The notes beneath the pieces were generated by a model that was not told the origin of the DNA, did not search any database, and saw only the letters and a program-made list of their open reading frames with translations. DNA of 52,161 bases from Bacteroidales bacterium (GTDB lineage Bacteria; Bacteroidota; Bacteroidia; Bacteroidales; F082): contig JAFOBJ010000022.1 in the NCBI GenBank assembly GCA_017381865.1, forward strand, positions 1-52,161, in the 5' to 3' direction. The position numbers were made by a program, and so were the translations under genes. How positions within the stretch are numbered: the stretch's first letter is position 1; each line of letters starts with the position of its first letter. Below, piece by piece: positions 1-7,489 of this stretch.

Positions 1-464
1 ATGTTATCCTGCAAAAGAATAAATAAACATTGACACGTCTCATTTTTTTGTAGGATTCATATTTGTTTTTTGAGACGTGTTTTTTGTAGAGACGCGTCAA
101 TGTATCCTGCAAAAAATAAAAAAAAACATTGACACGTCTTATGGAAATTGAGAATGTGTTGTTGTTTTTGAGACGTGTCAATGCGTTTTATAGCATGTCG
201 CATTGACGTGTCTCTACAGGGAGCTAGAATGTCGTATGAGAAAGAAACGAATTCTGATGCATCTTGTCGTTTTGGGATTGGGAAATGTCAAAACGAATCT
301 TTTAATTTAGGACGCGACAGCCACGTTTCTACAACTTCTTATTAAATCTGTTGTCTTTTAAAAAAAGTTCAAAAGCCAATAGCCAAAAGCCTTAGTTCAA
401 AAAAACTTTAGCCTTTAGCCTTTAGTCTTTAGTCAAAATCATTATCTTTGTAAAAAATATTTCT
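1..464. repeat. Gene-free leader region with hairpin repeats and a 7-bp word array
   Basis: No gene is visible in this stretch. Positions 29-110 and 128-182 each hold inverted copies of a CATTGACACGTCT / AGACGTGTCAATG arm, and a degenerate form recurs near 201-225. They could form long imperfect hairpins, and a partial relative lies at 25060-25100. Positions 230-330 show nothing recognisable. Positions 371-434 are a 7-bp word array (AGCCTTT, AGTCTTT and AAAAGCC variants) that runs up to the promoter of the first gene. Confidence 0.7.
443..450 (+). promoter_or_regulatory. -7 element TATCTTTG of the nucleosidase/ygiQ operon
   Basis: Exact match to the Bacteroidota sigma-ABfr -7 consensus TAnnTTTG, ending 14 bp before the ATG at 465, so the leader would be very short. 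It lies directly after a 7-bp word array. Confidence 0.75.
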
Positions 465-1007
465 ATGAAGATTTTAGTGACATACGCTTTTGACTCCGAA
501 ATAATTCCTTTTGAATTACAAGGTGTTGATATTACGTTCCTTAGGACGGGAATGGGTAAGGTGCTCTCGGCTTTTAACTTGACGAAGGCTCTTTGTGAAG
601 ACAAATACGACCTCGTCGTTAATGTCGGTACTGCCGGCACTCTCAATCATAATGTCGGCGATATCTTCGTATGTCATCGTTTTGTGGATAGAGACTTGGA
701 AAAAATCGTCCTTCCTCATGTATGTTCTGATATTTCATTTCCTGAAAAAGTTGGAATTGATGTCATTGATAGATACGAGAAAGTCGGTGTCAGCAACACT
801 GGCGACAGCTTCGTGACAGAAGTGGGTAATTTTACAGGTGATGTCATTGATATGGAGGCTTTCGCTCAGGCTCATGTGTGTAAACTGATGGACGTGAATT
901 TCGTCGCAGTGAAATATATCACCGACATCATCGGTCAGAATTCAAGAGAGGTTTGGTTGGACAAGCTTCGTGACGCTCGCGAGGCATTAAAAGAATTTTT
1001 TGCATGA
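465..1007 (+). CDS. 5'-methylthioadenosine/S-adenosylhomocysteine nucleosidase-like protein
   Basis: Phosphorylase-fold nucleosidase (PNP_UDP_1 family) of 180 residues. VNVGTAGTL at about residues 52-60 and DVIDME at 126-131 correspond to the family's substrate-binding loop and its ribose-binding Met-Glu pair. It probably hydrolyses the N-glycosidic bond of a nucleoside such as MTA or SAH, or possibly futalosine. It is shorter than typical MTA/SAH nucleosidases (about 230 residues) and lacks part of the middle. The stop codon overlaps the next start (ATGA at 1004-1007), so it is translationally coupled to ygiQ. The family is clear; the exact substrate is not. Confidence 0.8.
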   Translation: MKILVTYAFDSEIIPFELQGVDITFLRTGMGKVLSAFNLTKALCEDKYDLVVNVGTAGTLNHNVGDIFVCHRFVDRDLEKIVLPHVCSDISFPEKVGIDVIDRYEKVGVSNTGDSFVTEVGNFTGDVIDMEAFAQAHVCKLMDVNFVAVKYITDIIGQNSREVWLDKLRDAREALKEFFA

Positions 1008-2815
1008 ACTTATTAGATTGGCTTCCGATAACAAAGAAAGAGACCGACTTACGCGGATGGGACGAAGTCGATGTCGTGATTATCACTGGCGACGCATACG
1101 TTGACCATCCTGCTTTCGGCGCTGCTGTGATAGGCCGCGTCCTTGAACATCACGGCTACAAGGTGGCACTGATTCCGCAGCCTAACTGGCGCGACGACCT
1201 CCGCGACTTCAAGAAATTCGGCAGGCCGCGTCTTTTCTTCGGCATCTCCGCCGGCGCCATGGATTCGATGGTGAACCATTACACTGCTAACAAGCGCCTG
1301 CGCTCAAACGACGCCTACACCCCAGGCGGCGAAGCAGGCTTCCGTCCTGACTATGCGACGATAACATATTCCAACATACTGAAAAAATTATATCCAGATG
1401 TTCCAGTCATCATCGGCGGCATCGAAGCTTCCTTGCGAAGAGTGACGCATTACGACTACTGGGCTGACGAGCTGAAACCCACTATCATGCTCGACTCAAA
1501 AGCTGACCTCGGCGTCTATGGTATGGGAGAACTCGCTATCGTGGAAATAGCCAAGGCTTTAGATGAAGGTAGGAAGATAAATGAGATAACGAATATTCCT
1601 CAGACATTTTTCCTTAATAAAAATTCACAATTTATCGAGTCGGAATGGAACGACTTGCGTCTCGTCTCTCATGAGGAATGTCTTAAAGATAAGAAAGCGT
1701 ATGCTTCTAACTTCAAAAACGTTGAGATAGAATCTAATAAGAAAAAGGCCAATCGTCTGCTTCAAGATGTTGGCGATTACACCTTATATATTAATCCTCC
1801 TTATCCGACGATGACGGAGGCTCAAATCGACGCTTCTTTCGATTTGCCTTACACTCGTCTGCCGCATCCTAAGTATGCGAAACGCGGCGTGATTCCGGCT
1901 TACGAGATGATTCGTCATTCTGTTAACATTCATCGCGGCTGTTTCGGTGGTTGTGCCTTCTGTACTATTTCGGCGCATCAAGGAAAATTTGTGGCATCAC
2001 GTAGCAAGGCTTCTATCATGAAGGAAGTGAAGCAGGTCACGGAAATGGAAGACTTCAAAGGTTATATCTCCGACCTCGGCGGTCCGTCAGCGAATATGTA
2101 TCGCATGAAGGGAAAAGATGAAAGTCTTTGTGAGAAATGTATTCGTCCGACTTGCATACAGCCTAACGTTTGTAAGAACTTAGACACGAATCATCATCCG
2201 CTGATTGAACTTTATAAGGAAGTGGATAAACTGCCGAAAGTGAAAAAGGCGACTATTGGTTCTGGCATTCGTTATGACTTGTTTTTGACAAATGAAGACC
2301 CTTCTGGAAAATTAGGCTACGATGAATATTTCGAGCAGTTGATGAAACGTCATGTGAGCGGTCGTTTGAAAGTGGCTCCTGAACATTCTAGCGACGAGGT
2401 TTTGAAATTGATGCGTAAGCCGTCGTTCAATCTCTTCATTAAATTGAAAAAGAAATTCGATAAGGTCAATGAGAAATATCGTCTCAACCAACAACTGATA
2501 CCTTATTTCATATCGAGCCATCCAGCATGTACTTTAACCGATATGGCGGAACTTGCTGTAAAGACAAAAGAACTTGGATATAAATTGGAACAGGTTCAAG
2601 ATTTTACGCCGACACCGATGACTTTAGCGACGGAGATTTATTATTCAGGTTATGACCCTTATAGCTTGAAACCTATTTTCGTTGCGAAGACAAAGCAAGA
2701 GAAATTAGACCAGCAGAGATTTTTCTTCTGGTACAAACCAGAGAATCGTCAGTATGTGAAAAACGCCCTGCGTAAAATAGGCAAGGCGTTATGGATTGAT
2801 AAACTATTTAGATGA
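1004..2815 (+). CDS. YgiQ family radical SAM protein
   Basis: A 603-residue protein with the radical SAM cluster CFGGCAFC (CxxxCxxC) at about residues 313-320. It also has an N-terminal cobalamin-binding-like UPF0313 region and the downstream cysteines CEKCIRPTC seen in the YgiQ family. The family's reaction is not established. The enzyme is expected to bind a 4Fe-4S cluster and cleave S-adenosylmethionine, so the upstream SAH/MTA nucleosidase-like gene makes metabolic sense because it would clear SAM by-products. It overlaps that gene by 4 bp. It is somewhat shorter than the E. coli homologue. Confidence 0.9.
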   Translation: MNLLDWLPITKKETDLRGWDEVDVVIITGDAYVDHPAFGAAVIGRVLEHHGYKVALIPQPNWRDDLRDFKKFGRPRLFFGISAGAMDSMVNHYTANKRLRSNDAYTPGGEAGFRPDYATITYSNILKKLYPDVPVIIGGIEASLRRVTHYDYWADELKPTIMLDSKADLGVYGMGELAIVEIAKALDEGRKINEITNIPQTFFLNKNSQFIESEWNDLRLVSHEECLKDKKAYASNFKNVEIESNKKKANRLLQDVGDYTLYINPPYPTMTEAQIDASFDLPYTRLPHPKYAKRGVIPAYEMIRHSVNIHRGCFGGCAFCTISAHQGKFVASRSKASIMKEVKQVTEMEDFKGYISDLGGPSANMYRMKGKDESLCEKCIRPTCIQPNVCKNLDTNHHPLIELYKEVDKLPKVKKATIGSGIRYDLFLTNEDPSGKLGYDEYFEQLMKRHVSGRLKVAPEHSSDEVLKLMRKPSFNLFIKLKKKFDKVNEKYRLNQQLIPYFISSHPACTLTDMAELAVKTKELGYKLEQVQDFTPTPMTLATEIYYSGYDPYSLKPIFVAKTKQEKLDQQRFFFWYKPENRQYVKNALRKIGKALWIDKLFR

Positions 2816-2824
2816 AGTTTATAT

Positions 2825-2894
2825 AAGTCGATAAGTCAATAAGTCAATAAGTTCTTGCTCATAGACTTATAGACTCATAGACTTATAGACTTAT
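2825..2894. repeat. Inverted 8-bp word arrays between convergent genes (probable bidirectional terminator)
   Basis: The left arm repeats AAGTCAAT-type words and the right arm repeats ATAGACTT-type words, which are near reverse complements, so the block can fold into one long imperfect hairpin. It fills the gap between ygiQ (+) and the SUMF1 lipoprotein (-), where a two-way terminator is expected. Confidence 0.6.
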
Positions 2895-3751
2895 TCTAAG
2901 ACTAATCTGAATCCGGTGTTATAGTCGCGGTAGTGGATACCTTGTTTTGAACGTGCTGTTACTCTTGCTGATTGAGCGTTTGTGTTCCAGCTGCCGCCGC
3001 GATAGACGTGATAACCAGTGTAAGCTTCGCCGATAGGATTTTCAACAGCATCTGCTGTGTAGTCATAGTACCAGTCTTGGCACATTTCCCAGACATTACC
3101 GCTCATGTCGTAGAGACCCAATGTGTTAGGTGTTTTCTTTCCAATTTCAGAACATTTGTCGCTGTTTTGGTCAATCCAAGCGTATTCGAGGACGTTGTCA
3201 CCGCCAGCATATAATGTGTAATTTGTGTTAGCGCCGCCTCTTGCAGCATATTCCCACTGAGCTTCTGTTGGAAGAGCGAAGTTTAAGCCTGTAGATTCAT
3301 TTAACTTGCCGATGAAAGTTTCTACATCTTTAAAAGAGATTCTGTAAGCAGGGTAGTTGTCGCCTTTGCCGAATCTGTCTTCCCATTGGTCGAATTCGTC
3401 GTTTTTGTCGTTATGTTTGCCCATAATGGCTTCCCAAAGGCTTTGTGTCACTTCGTATTTGTTGATGTGAAATTCGCTTACTGTCACTTCGTGTACTGGA
3501 GATTCCAAGTTTGTGGCGTTTTCGTCGTAGTTGTTATATATGACGGAATCCTTTTGTGCGCCCATATAGAAAGTGCCAGCTTCGACTTTTACCATATTGG
3601 AAATCATATCTCTTACGGCGTCTTGTCCTTTCTTGTTCAAATCGCCAGTCCAATTGACATCAAAACCATTGATGGTTTCAATTCCTGTTGTGCCTTTATT
3701 GCATGATTGTAATGCTAAAATGCAACATAAAATTACTAATAACTTTTTCAT
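2891..3751 (-). CDS. SUMF1/formylglycine-generating-enzyme-domain lipoprotein
   Basis: A 286-residue protein with a lipoprotein signal peptide (lipobox LQSC, Cys near residue 16) followed by an FGE-sulfatase (SUMF1) domain. Family motifs are visible: EAGTFYMG, YEVTQSLWEAIMG, LPTEAQWEYAARGG, GNVWEMCQDWY, RGGSW and GFRLV. The pair of active-site cysteines that true formylglycine-generating enzymes carry after the RGGS motif is absent (it reads RGGSWNTNAQSAR). Catalytic sulfatase maturation is therefore unlikely. This is more probably one of the structural or ligand-binding SUMF1 lipoproteins common in Bacteroidota. It is convergent with ygiQ. Confidence 0.88.
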   Translation of the reverse strand: MKKLLVILCCILALQSCNKGTTGIETINGFDVNWTGDLNKKGQDAVRDMISNMVKVEAGTFYMGAQKDSVIYNNYDENATNLESPVHEVTVSEFHINKYEVTQSLWEAIMGKHNDKNDEFDQWEDRFGKGDNYPAYRISFKDVETFIGKLNESTGLNFALPTEAQWEYAARGGANTNYTLYAGGDNVLEYAWIDQNSDKCSEIGKKTPNTLGLYDMSGNVWEMCQDWYYDYTADAVENPIGEAYTGYHVYRGGSWNTNAQSARVTARSKQGIHYRDYNTGFRLVLE

Positions 3752-3881
3752 AATGCTATGATAATAAATGATTTATCTAAATGTAAAATTAAATGAAACT
3801 GTTTGAAAACACATATCATTTTCAATTTGTAAATATACATATTTTTTAAATATATAAGTATGTAATAAATTTTTATTTCAT

Positions 3882-3889
3882 TATCTTTG
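3882..3889 (+). promoter_or_regulatory. -7 element TATCTTTG for the flavodoxin-fold reductase
   Basis: Exact TAnnTTTG match 18 bp upstream of the ATG at 3908. A possible in-frame TTG start at 3887 lies inside this box and would not be transcribed, which decides the start in favour of 3908. Confidence 0.75.
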
Positions 3890-3907
3890 CATATAAAATC
3901 AGAAGAG

Positions 3908-4483
3908 ATGAAAAAATTGTTTTACGTTGATGCTTGCTTGAGAGAAGGTTCTAACACAAAAAAGATAGCTAATGTTATCATTGACAAATTATCTGAAAAA
4001 TATGAAATAGAAACTGTCAGATTATCAGAATGTTCTTTTCCTGTTGTGAAAAATGATATTTTAAACGAAAGGAATAATGGATATGTTCCAGAGGAATATG
4101 TGGCGATGGCGAAGAAACTCGCTGCTGCTGACAGACTTGTGATTGCGTCTCCATTTTGGGATATGAGCTTTCCAAGTGCATTGAAAGTCTTTTTTGAAAA
4201 TATGTCGCTCTTCAACGTGACTTTCGCAAGTACAGATAAAGAATGTTACGGATTATGCAAAGCAGAAAAGGTGCTTTATATCACGACGAGAGGAATGAAT
4301 ATCAGTACGGGAGACGATTTGGAACAAGCGACGCCTTACATCAAAGCGTTGAGCAAACTCTGGGGACTTGGAGAGTTGCACGTCATTTCTGCGCAAAACA
4401 TGGATTATAGCACTGAAGAACAGAAGGCTAAAAAAGTCAATAATGCGATAGAAGAAGGATTGAAATTGTGTGAGGAGTTTTGA
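3908..4483 (+). CDS. NAD(P)H-dependent oxidoreductase, flavodoxin-like fold
   Basis: A 191-residue protein of the flavodoxin_2/azoreductase family. The N-terminal strand and phosphate loop read ACLREGSNTKKIA (FMN phosphate binding), ASPFWDMSFPSALKVFFEN is the typical second flavin loop, and TTRGMN is the third. It probably transfers hydride from NAD(P)H to quinones or related acceptors in the cytoplasm. The ATG at 3908 is chosen because the upstream TTG overlaps the -7 promoter element. recX follows 22 bp downstream and may be co-transcribed. The substrate cannot be told from sequence. Confidence 0.85.
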   Translation: MKKLFYVDACLREGSNTKKIANVIIDKLSEKYEIETVRLSECSFPVVKNDILNERNNGYVPEEYVAMAKKLAAADRLVIASPFWDMSFPSALKVFFENMSLFNVTFASTDKECYGLCKAEKVLYITTRGMNISTGDDLEQATPYIKALSKLWGLGELHVISAQNMDYSTEEQKAKKVNNAIEEGLKLCEEF

Positions 4484-4505
4484 AAGACATTATAGACTTT
4501 AATTT

Positions 4506-4955
4506 ATGGAACGCGACATTGCTCTGAAAAAAATGATTCATTATTGCGACTATCAAGACCGTTGCAAGAAAGAGATTTTTACAAAACTAGATACTTTTGA
4601 ACTTGATGACAATGACAGAGATTTCATCATCGATTTTCTTCAAGATGAAGGATTTATCAACGATGAGCGTTATTGTCGTTCTTTCGTGAAAGGAAAACTG
4701 AATCTGAAAAAATGGGGCGTCAATAAAATCAAGCTTTCTTTGATAACAAAAGGAATCGACAAAGAAATTATTGATGAAGTTCTTTCTGAAATAGACCAAG
4801 ATTCTTATAAAGAAGAACTTGTCAATCTTTTGAAAAATAAAAAGATAAACGAAGATGACCCTTACAAGCGCAAGGCGAAACTGATACGATATGCCGTCGG
4901 AAAAGGATATTCGCTTTCGATGGTGATGGAAATAGTTAATGGCAATGAGCAGTGA
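4506..4955 (+). CDS. recX: Regulatory protein RecX
   Basis: A 149-residue all-helical protein with the three-helix repeats of RecX (RDFIIDFLQDEGFINDERYC is the hallmark segment, then SFVKGKLNLKKWG). RecX binds RecA filaments and modulates recombination and the SOS response. No recA is in this window, which is common in this phylum. The last codons and the stop lie at the start of a GAGCAATGAG word array, so the gene's 3' end merges with an intergenic repeat. The length is typical of the family. Confidence 0.88.
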   Translation: MERDIALKKMIHYCDYQDRCKKEIFTKLDTFELDDNDRDFIIDFLQDEGFINDERYCRSFVKGKLNLKKWGVNKIKLSLITKGIDKEIIDEVLSEIDQDSYKEELVNLLKNKKINEDDPYKRKAKLIRYAVGKGYSLSMVMEIVNGNEQ

Positions 4956-5002
4956 GCAACGAGCAATGAGCTCATTTCTCAAAGCTCGTAGCTCGAGGCA
5001 TA
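4937..5002. repeat. GAGCAATGAG-type 7-bp word array with a hairpin
   Basis: GAGCAGTGAGCAACGAGCAA words are followed by inverted CTCATTTCTCAAAGCTCG words around a central ATGAGCTCAT palindrome. The block includes the recX stop codon and ends in a run of A. It could act as the recX terminator. Confidence 0.5.
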
Positions 5003-5070
5003 AAAAAAATTGTGCATTAAAGAAATAATCTATAAATTCGCCAAGATTTTACTAACTAAAACTTTGTATC

Positions 5071-6363
5071 ATGTTAAATAAATTATTCGGTTTCAATTCA
5101 AAGAAGCACAATGTTCGTACTGAGATCGTTGCTGGTATAACGACTTTTCTCACAATGTCGTATATTCTTGCAGTGAATCCTTCGATGTTTTGTCTTCTTG
5201 AAGGTATGCCTGCAGGTGCGGTGTTTACGACCACAGCACTCGCCGCAGTGATTGGCACTTTGGCGATGGCTTTGTTTGCGAAACTGCCTTTCGGCCTTGC
5301 TCCAGGAATGGGACTCAACGCATTCTTCGTTTTCTCGGTCTGCATGGGAATGGGCTATTCGTGGCAGTTCGCCTTGACGGCGGTATTCATCGAAGGTCTC
5401 ATATTTATTTTATTGACAGTGACTAATATCCGTGAAGCTATTGTCAATGCTATCCCAAAGAACCTGCGTTATGCAGTGGGCGGCGGCATCGGACTTTTTA
5501 TTGCTTTTATCGGAATGCAGAACGCCGGCATCATCGTTAAAGATGACGCTACTATTGTGGCTCTCGGTGATATCACTTCCGGCACGGCATTGCTCGCGAT
5601 GATAGGCCTCGTAATCACTGGCGTTCTTTACGCCCTTAATGTAAAAGGAGCGATGCTCATCGGAATCCTTGCAACAACAGTCATCGGCATCCCAATGGGA
5701 ATCACAGAGTTTAAAGGCGTAGTGTCAACGCCAGAATCGATAGAACCTATTTTCTGTAAGTTTGAATGGAATAACATCTTTACTCTTGATATGCTTGTCG
5801 TGGTGTTTACCTTCCTTTTTATTGATATGTTCGACACTATCGGAACGCTTATCGGTGTCAGCACAAAGGCTAATATGGTCGATGAAAATGGACGTATTCC
5901 TAATCTGAAACAAGCTTTCATGGCTGATGCTATCGCCACTACAGCGGGCGCGTTTCTTGGCACTTCAACAACAACGACATATGTCGAAAGTGCAGCAGGC
6001 GTGGCACAAGGCGGTCGCACTGGTCTCACAGCGTTTTCTATAGCATGTTGTTTTGCAATAGCATTATTCTTCTCACCATTGTTCCTCTCGGTTCCAGCGG
6101 CGGCAACTGCTCCGGTTCTTATTCTCGTCGGTATGCTTATGATGGAACCTGTCAGAAACATCGACTTCGATGACGCTACAGAAGCGATACCAAGTTTCAT
6201 CACACTTGTTATGATGCCTCTCGCTTATTCAATCTCAGCAGGTATTATGATCGGAATGATTTCTTACGTTGTGGTAAATCTATTCTGCGGTAAGTTTAAG
6301 AAACTCACACCGGCAATGTATATTCTTGCAATATTGTTTATTTTGAAATACATATTTATATAG
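5071..6363 (+). CDS. NCS2 family purine permease (hypoxanthine/guanine/adenine type)
   Basis: A 430-residue polytopic membrane protein with about 12-14 hydrophobic segments. It belongs to the AzgA/PbuG branch of the NCS2 (nucleobase cation symporter-2) family. Visible hallmarks are the N-terminal EIVAGITTFLTMSYIL, GLAPGMGLNAFF (family motif), FTFLFIDMFDTIGTL, and GTSTTTTYVESAAG with the conserved ES pair. It probably imports a nucleobase with H+. No purine riboswitch is recognisable in the 115-bp upstream gap. A strong terminator follows at 6398-6429. Confidence 0.9.
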   Translation: MLNKLFGFNSKKHNVRTEIVAGITTFLTMSYILAVNPSMFCLLEGMPAGAVFTTTALAAVIGTLAMALFAKLPFGLAPGMGLNAFFVFSVCMGMGYSWQFALTAVFIEGLIFILLTVTNIREAIVNAIPKNLRYAVGGGIGLFIAFIGMQNAGIIVKDDATIVALGDITSGTALLAMIGLVITGVLYALNVKGAMLIGILATTVIGIPMGITEFKGVVSTPESIEPIFCKFEWNNIFTLDMLVVVFTFLFIDMFDTIGTLIGVSTKANMVDENGRIPNLKQAFMADAIATTAGAFLGTSTTTTYVESAAGVAQGGRTGLTAFSIACCFAIALFFSPLFLSVPAAATAPVLILVGMLMMEPVRNIDFDDATEAIPSFITLVMMPLAYSISAGIMIGMISYVVVNLFCGKFKKLTPAMYILAILFILKYIFI

Positions 6364-6397
6364 ACTAAAGGCTAAGGACAAAGGTCTAAAGGATTAG

Positions 6398-6429
6398 AGA
6401 GCTGCTATGATTTGGCAGCTCTTTTTTTT
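6398..6429 (+). terminator. Rho-independent terminator after the NCS2 permease
   Basis: AGAGCTGC and GCAGCTCT form an 8-bp stem with a 9-nt loop, followed by eight T residues. Confidence 0.85.
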
Positions 6430-6500
6430 GATTGTTTTTCAATTTTTTATTTTATTTATTTATTATTTATGTGTTGTATTAACCTTTAAAATTAAAAACT

Positions 6501-7370
6501 ATGAAAAAGCTATCTTTGTTTTTAGTTGCGATTGTTTGCGTTTTAGTGTCGTGTAAACCTGATCCAGAACCAGAAAAACCGACAGTAATGACAAAATCTG
6601 TTGAAGATGTTACAGAAACTACAGTACACTGTTTATATGAAATCGTTTCAATAGGAAGTTGTGAATATCTTGAATCAAGTGGTGTGTGTTGGGGAACATC
6701 TCAAAATCCAACTATAAATGATAATTACAAGGAGGGTTATTATGGTAGCTGCATTATTTATGATCTTTCTCCTAATACAACATATTATGTCAGGGCATGT
6801 GCTACTAATGTTGTTGGTACAAGTTATGGCGAAGAAATATGCTTTACGACAAGGAAGGATTTTGGATATTCTGATGGAGAAATCAATGGACATGCCTATG
6901 TCGACTTAGGTTTGTCAAGCGGATTGAAGTGGGCTACATGTAATCTTGGTGCGAATTCTTGCGAAGAAAGAGGTGTCGCTTATAGATGGGGATCCATAAC
7001 TGAAAATGGGGAATATTATAGTGAGATGGAAGATATTTCAGGTAATATTCAGTATGACGCAGCGACGTCTAACTGGGGTGCGTCATGGAGAATGCCTTCT
7101 GAATCGGAATTTAAAGAATTGATAGATGAATGTGAATGTAGTTTGGTGTTTGAAAATGGAATTAAGGGATATAAATTTGCAGGTGTTAATGGTGCTAGTA
7201 TTTTCCTCCCTGTTAATGAGGGAATAATGGGTCTTAGTTGTTATTGGACATCAACTCCACAGGATGATGAATACGTAAGGTGTTTGATGTTTGCAGATTC
7301 TTACGATTATATTAAGATAGGAGGTGCAGCCCCTAGTTTTAGATTTTGTATTCGCCCAGTTTCTGAATAA
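6501..7370 (+). CDS. Lipoprotein with fibronectin-III-like and FISUMP domains
   Basis: A 289-residue secreted lipoprotein. The signal peptide ends in lipobox LVSC (Cys near 18). A fibronectin type III-like segment follows (about 25-118, with LSPNTTYYVRACATN). Then comes a FISUMP (Fibrobacter succinogenes major paralogous) domain, recognised by YVDLGLSSGLKWATCNLGA, SWRMPSESEFKEL, YWTSTP and FRFCIRPV. The function of FISUMP lipoproteins is not established; they are surface or periplasmic and often multicopy. A second FISUMP lipoprotein lies at 12263. It is probably monocistronic, between the 6398 terminator and the prfB promoter. Confidence 0.85.
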   Translation: MKKLSLFLVAIVCVLVSCKPDPEPEKPTVMTKSVEDVTETTVHCLYEIVSIGSCEYLESSGVCWGTSQNPTINDNYKEGYYGSCIIYDLSPNTTYYVRACATNVVGTSYGEEICFTTRKDFGYSDGEINGHAYVDLGLSSGLKWATCNLGANSCEERGVAYRWGSITENGEYYSEMEDISGNIQYDAATSNWGASWRMPSESEFKELIDECECSLVFENGIKGYKFAGVNGASIFLPVNEGIMGLSCYWTSTPQDDEYVRCLMFADSYDYIKIGGAAPSFRFCIRPVSE

Positions 7371-7419
7371 GATTGATTTTAAACATATGATGAGCTCTTT
7401 TTTTTATAAAAAAAACTTT

Positions 7420-7446
7420 TGTCATTTGCCTTTAGCCTTTAGCCAA
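7420..7446. repeat. Short TTTAGCC word array before prfB
   Basis: Two to three TTTAGCC-type 7-bp words, the same family as 371-434, again directly upstream of a TATCTTTG promoter. Confidence 0.5.
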
Positions 7447-7452
7447 TTTTCT

Positions 7453-7460
7453 TATCTTTG
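7453..7460 (+). promoter_or_regulatory. -7 element TATCTTTG of prfB
   Basis: Exact TAnnTTTG match 30 bp before the prfB ATG at 7490. Confidence 0.75.
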
Positions 7461-7489
7461 CAAATCAATAATTTTTAATCTCAATATTA

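Noticed and set aside
3887..3907. TTG start for the flavodoxin-fold gene
   Set aside because: It lies inside the TATCTTTG -7 element and so upstream of the transcription start. The same reasoning rejects TTG starts at 27415 and 46048.
4956..5070. Purine riboswitch before the NCS2 permease
   Set aside because: No three-way junction core or conserved loop sequences. The gap holds a word-array hairpin and AT-rich sequence.
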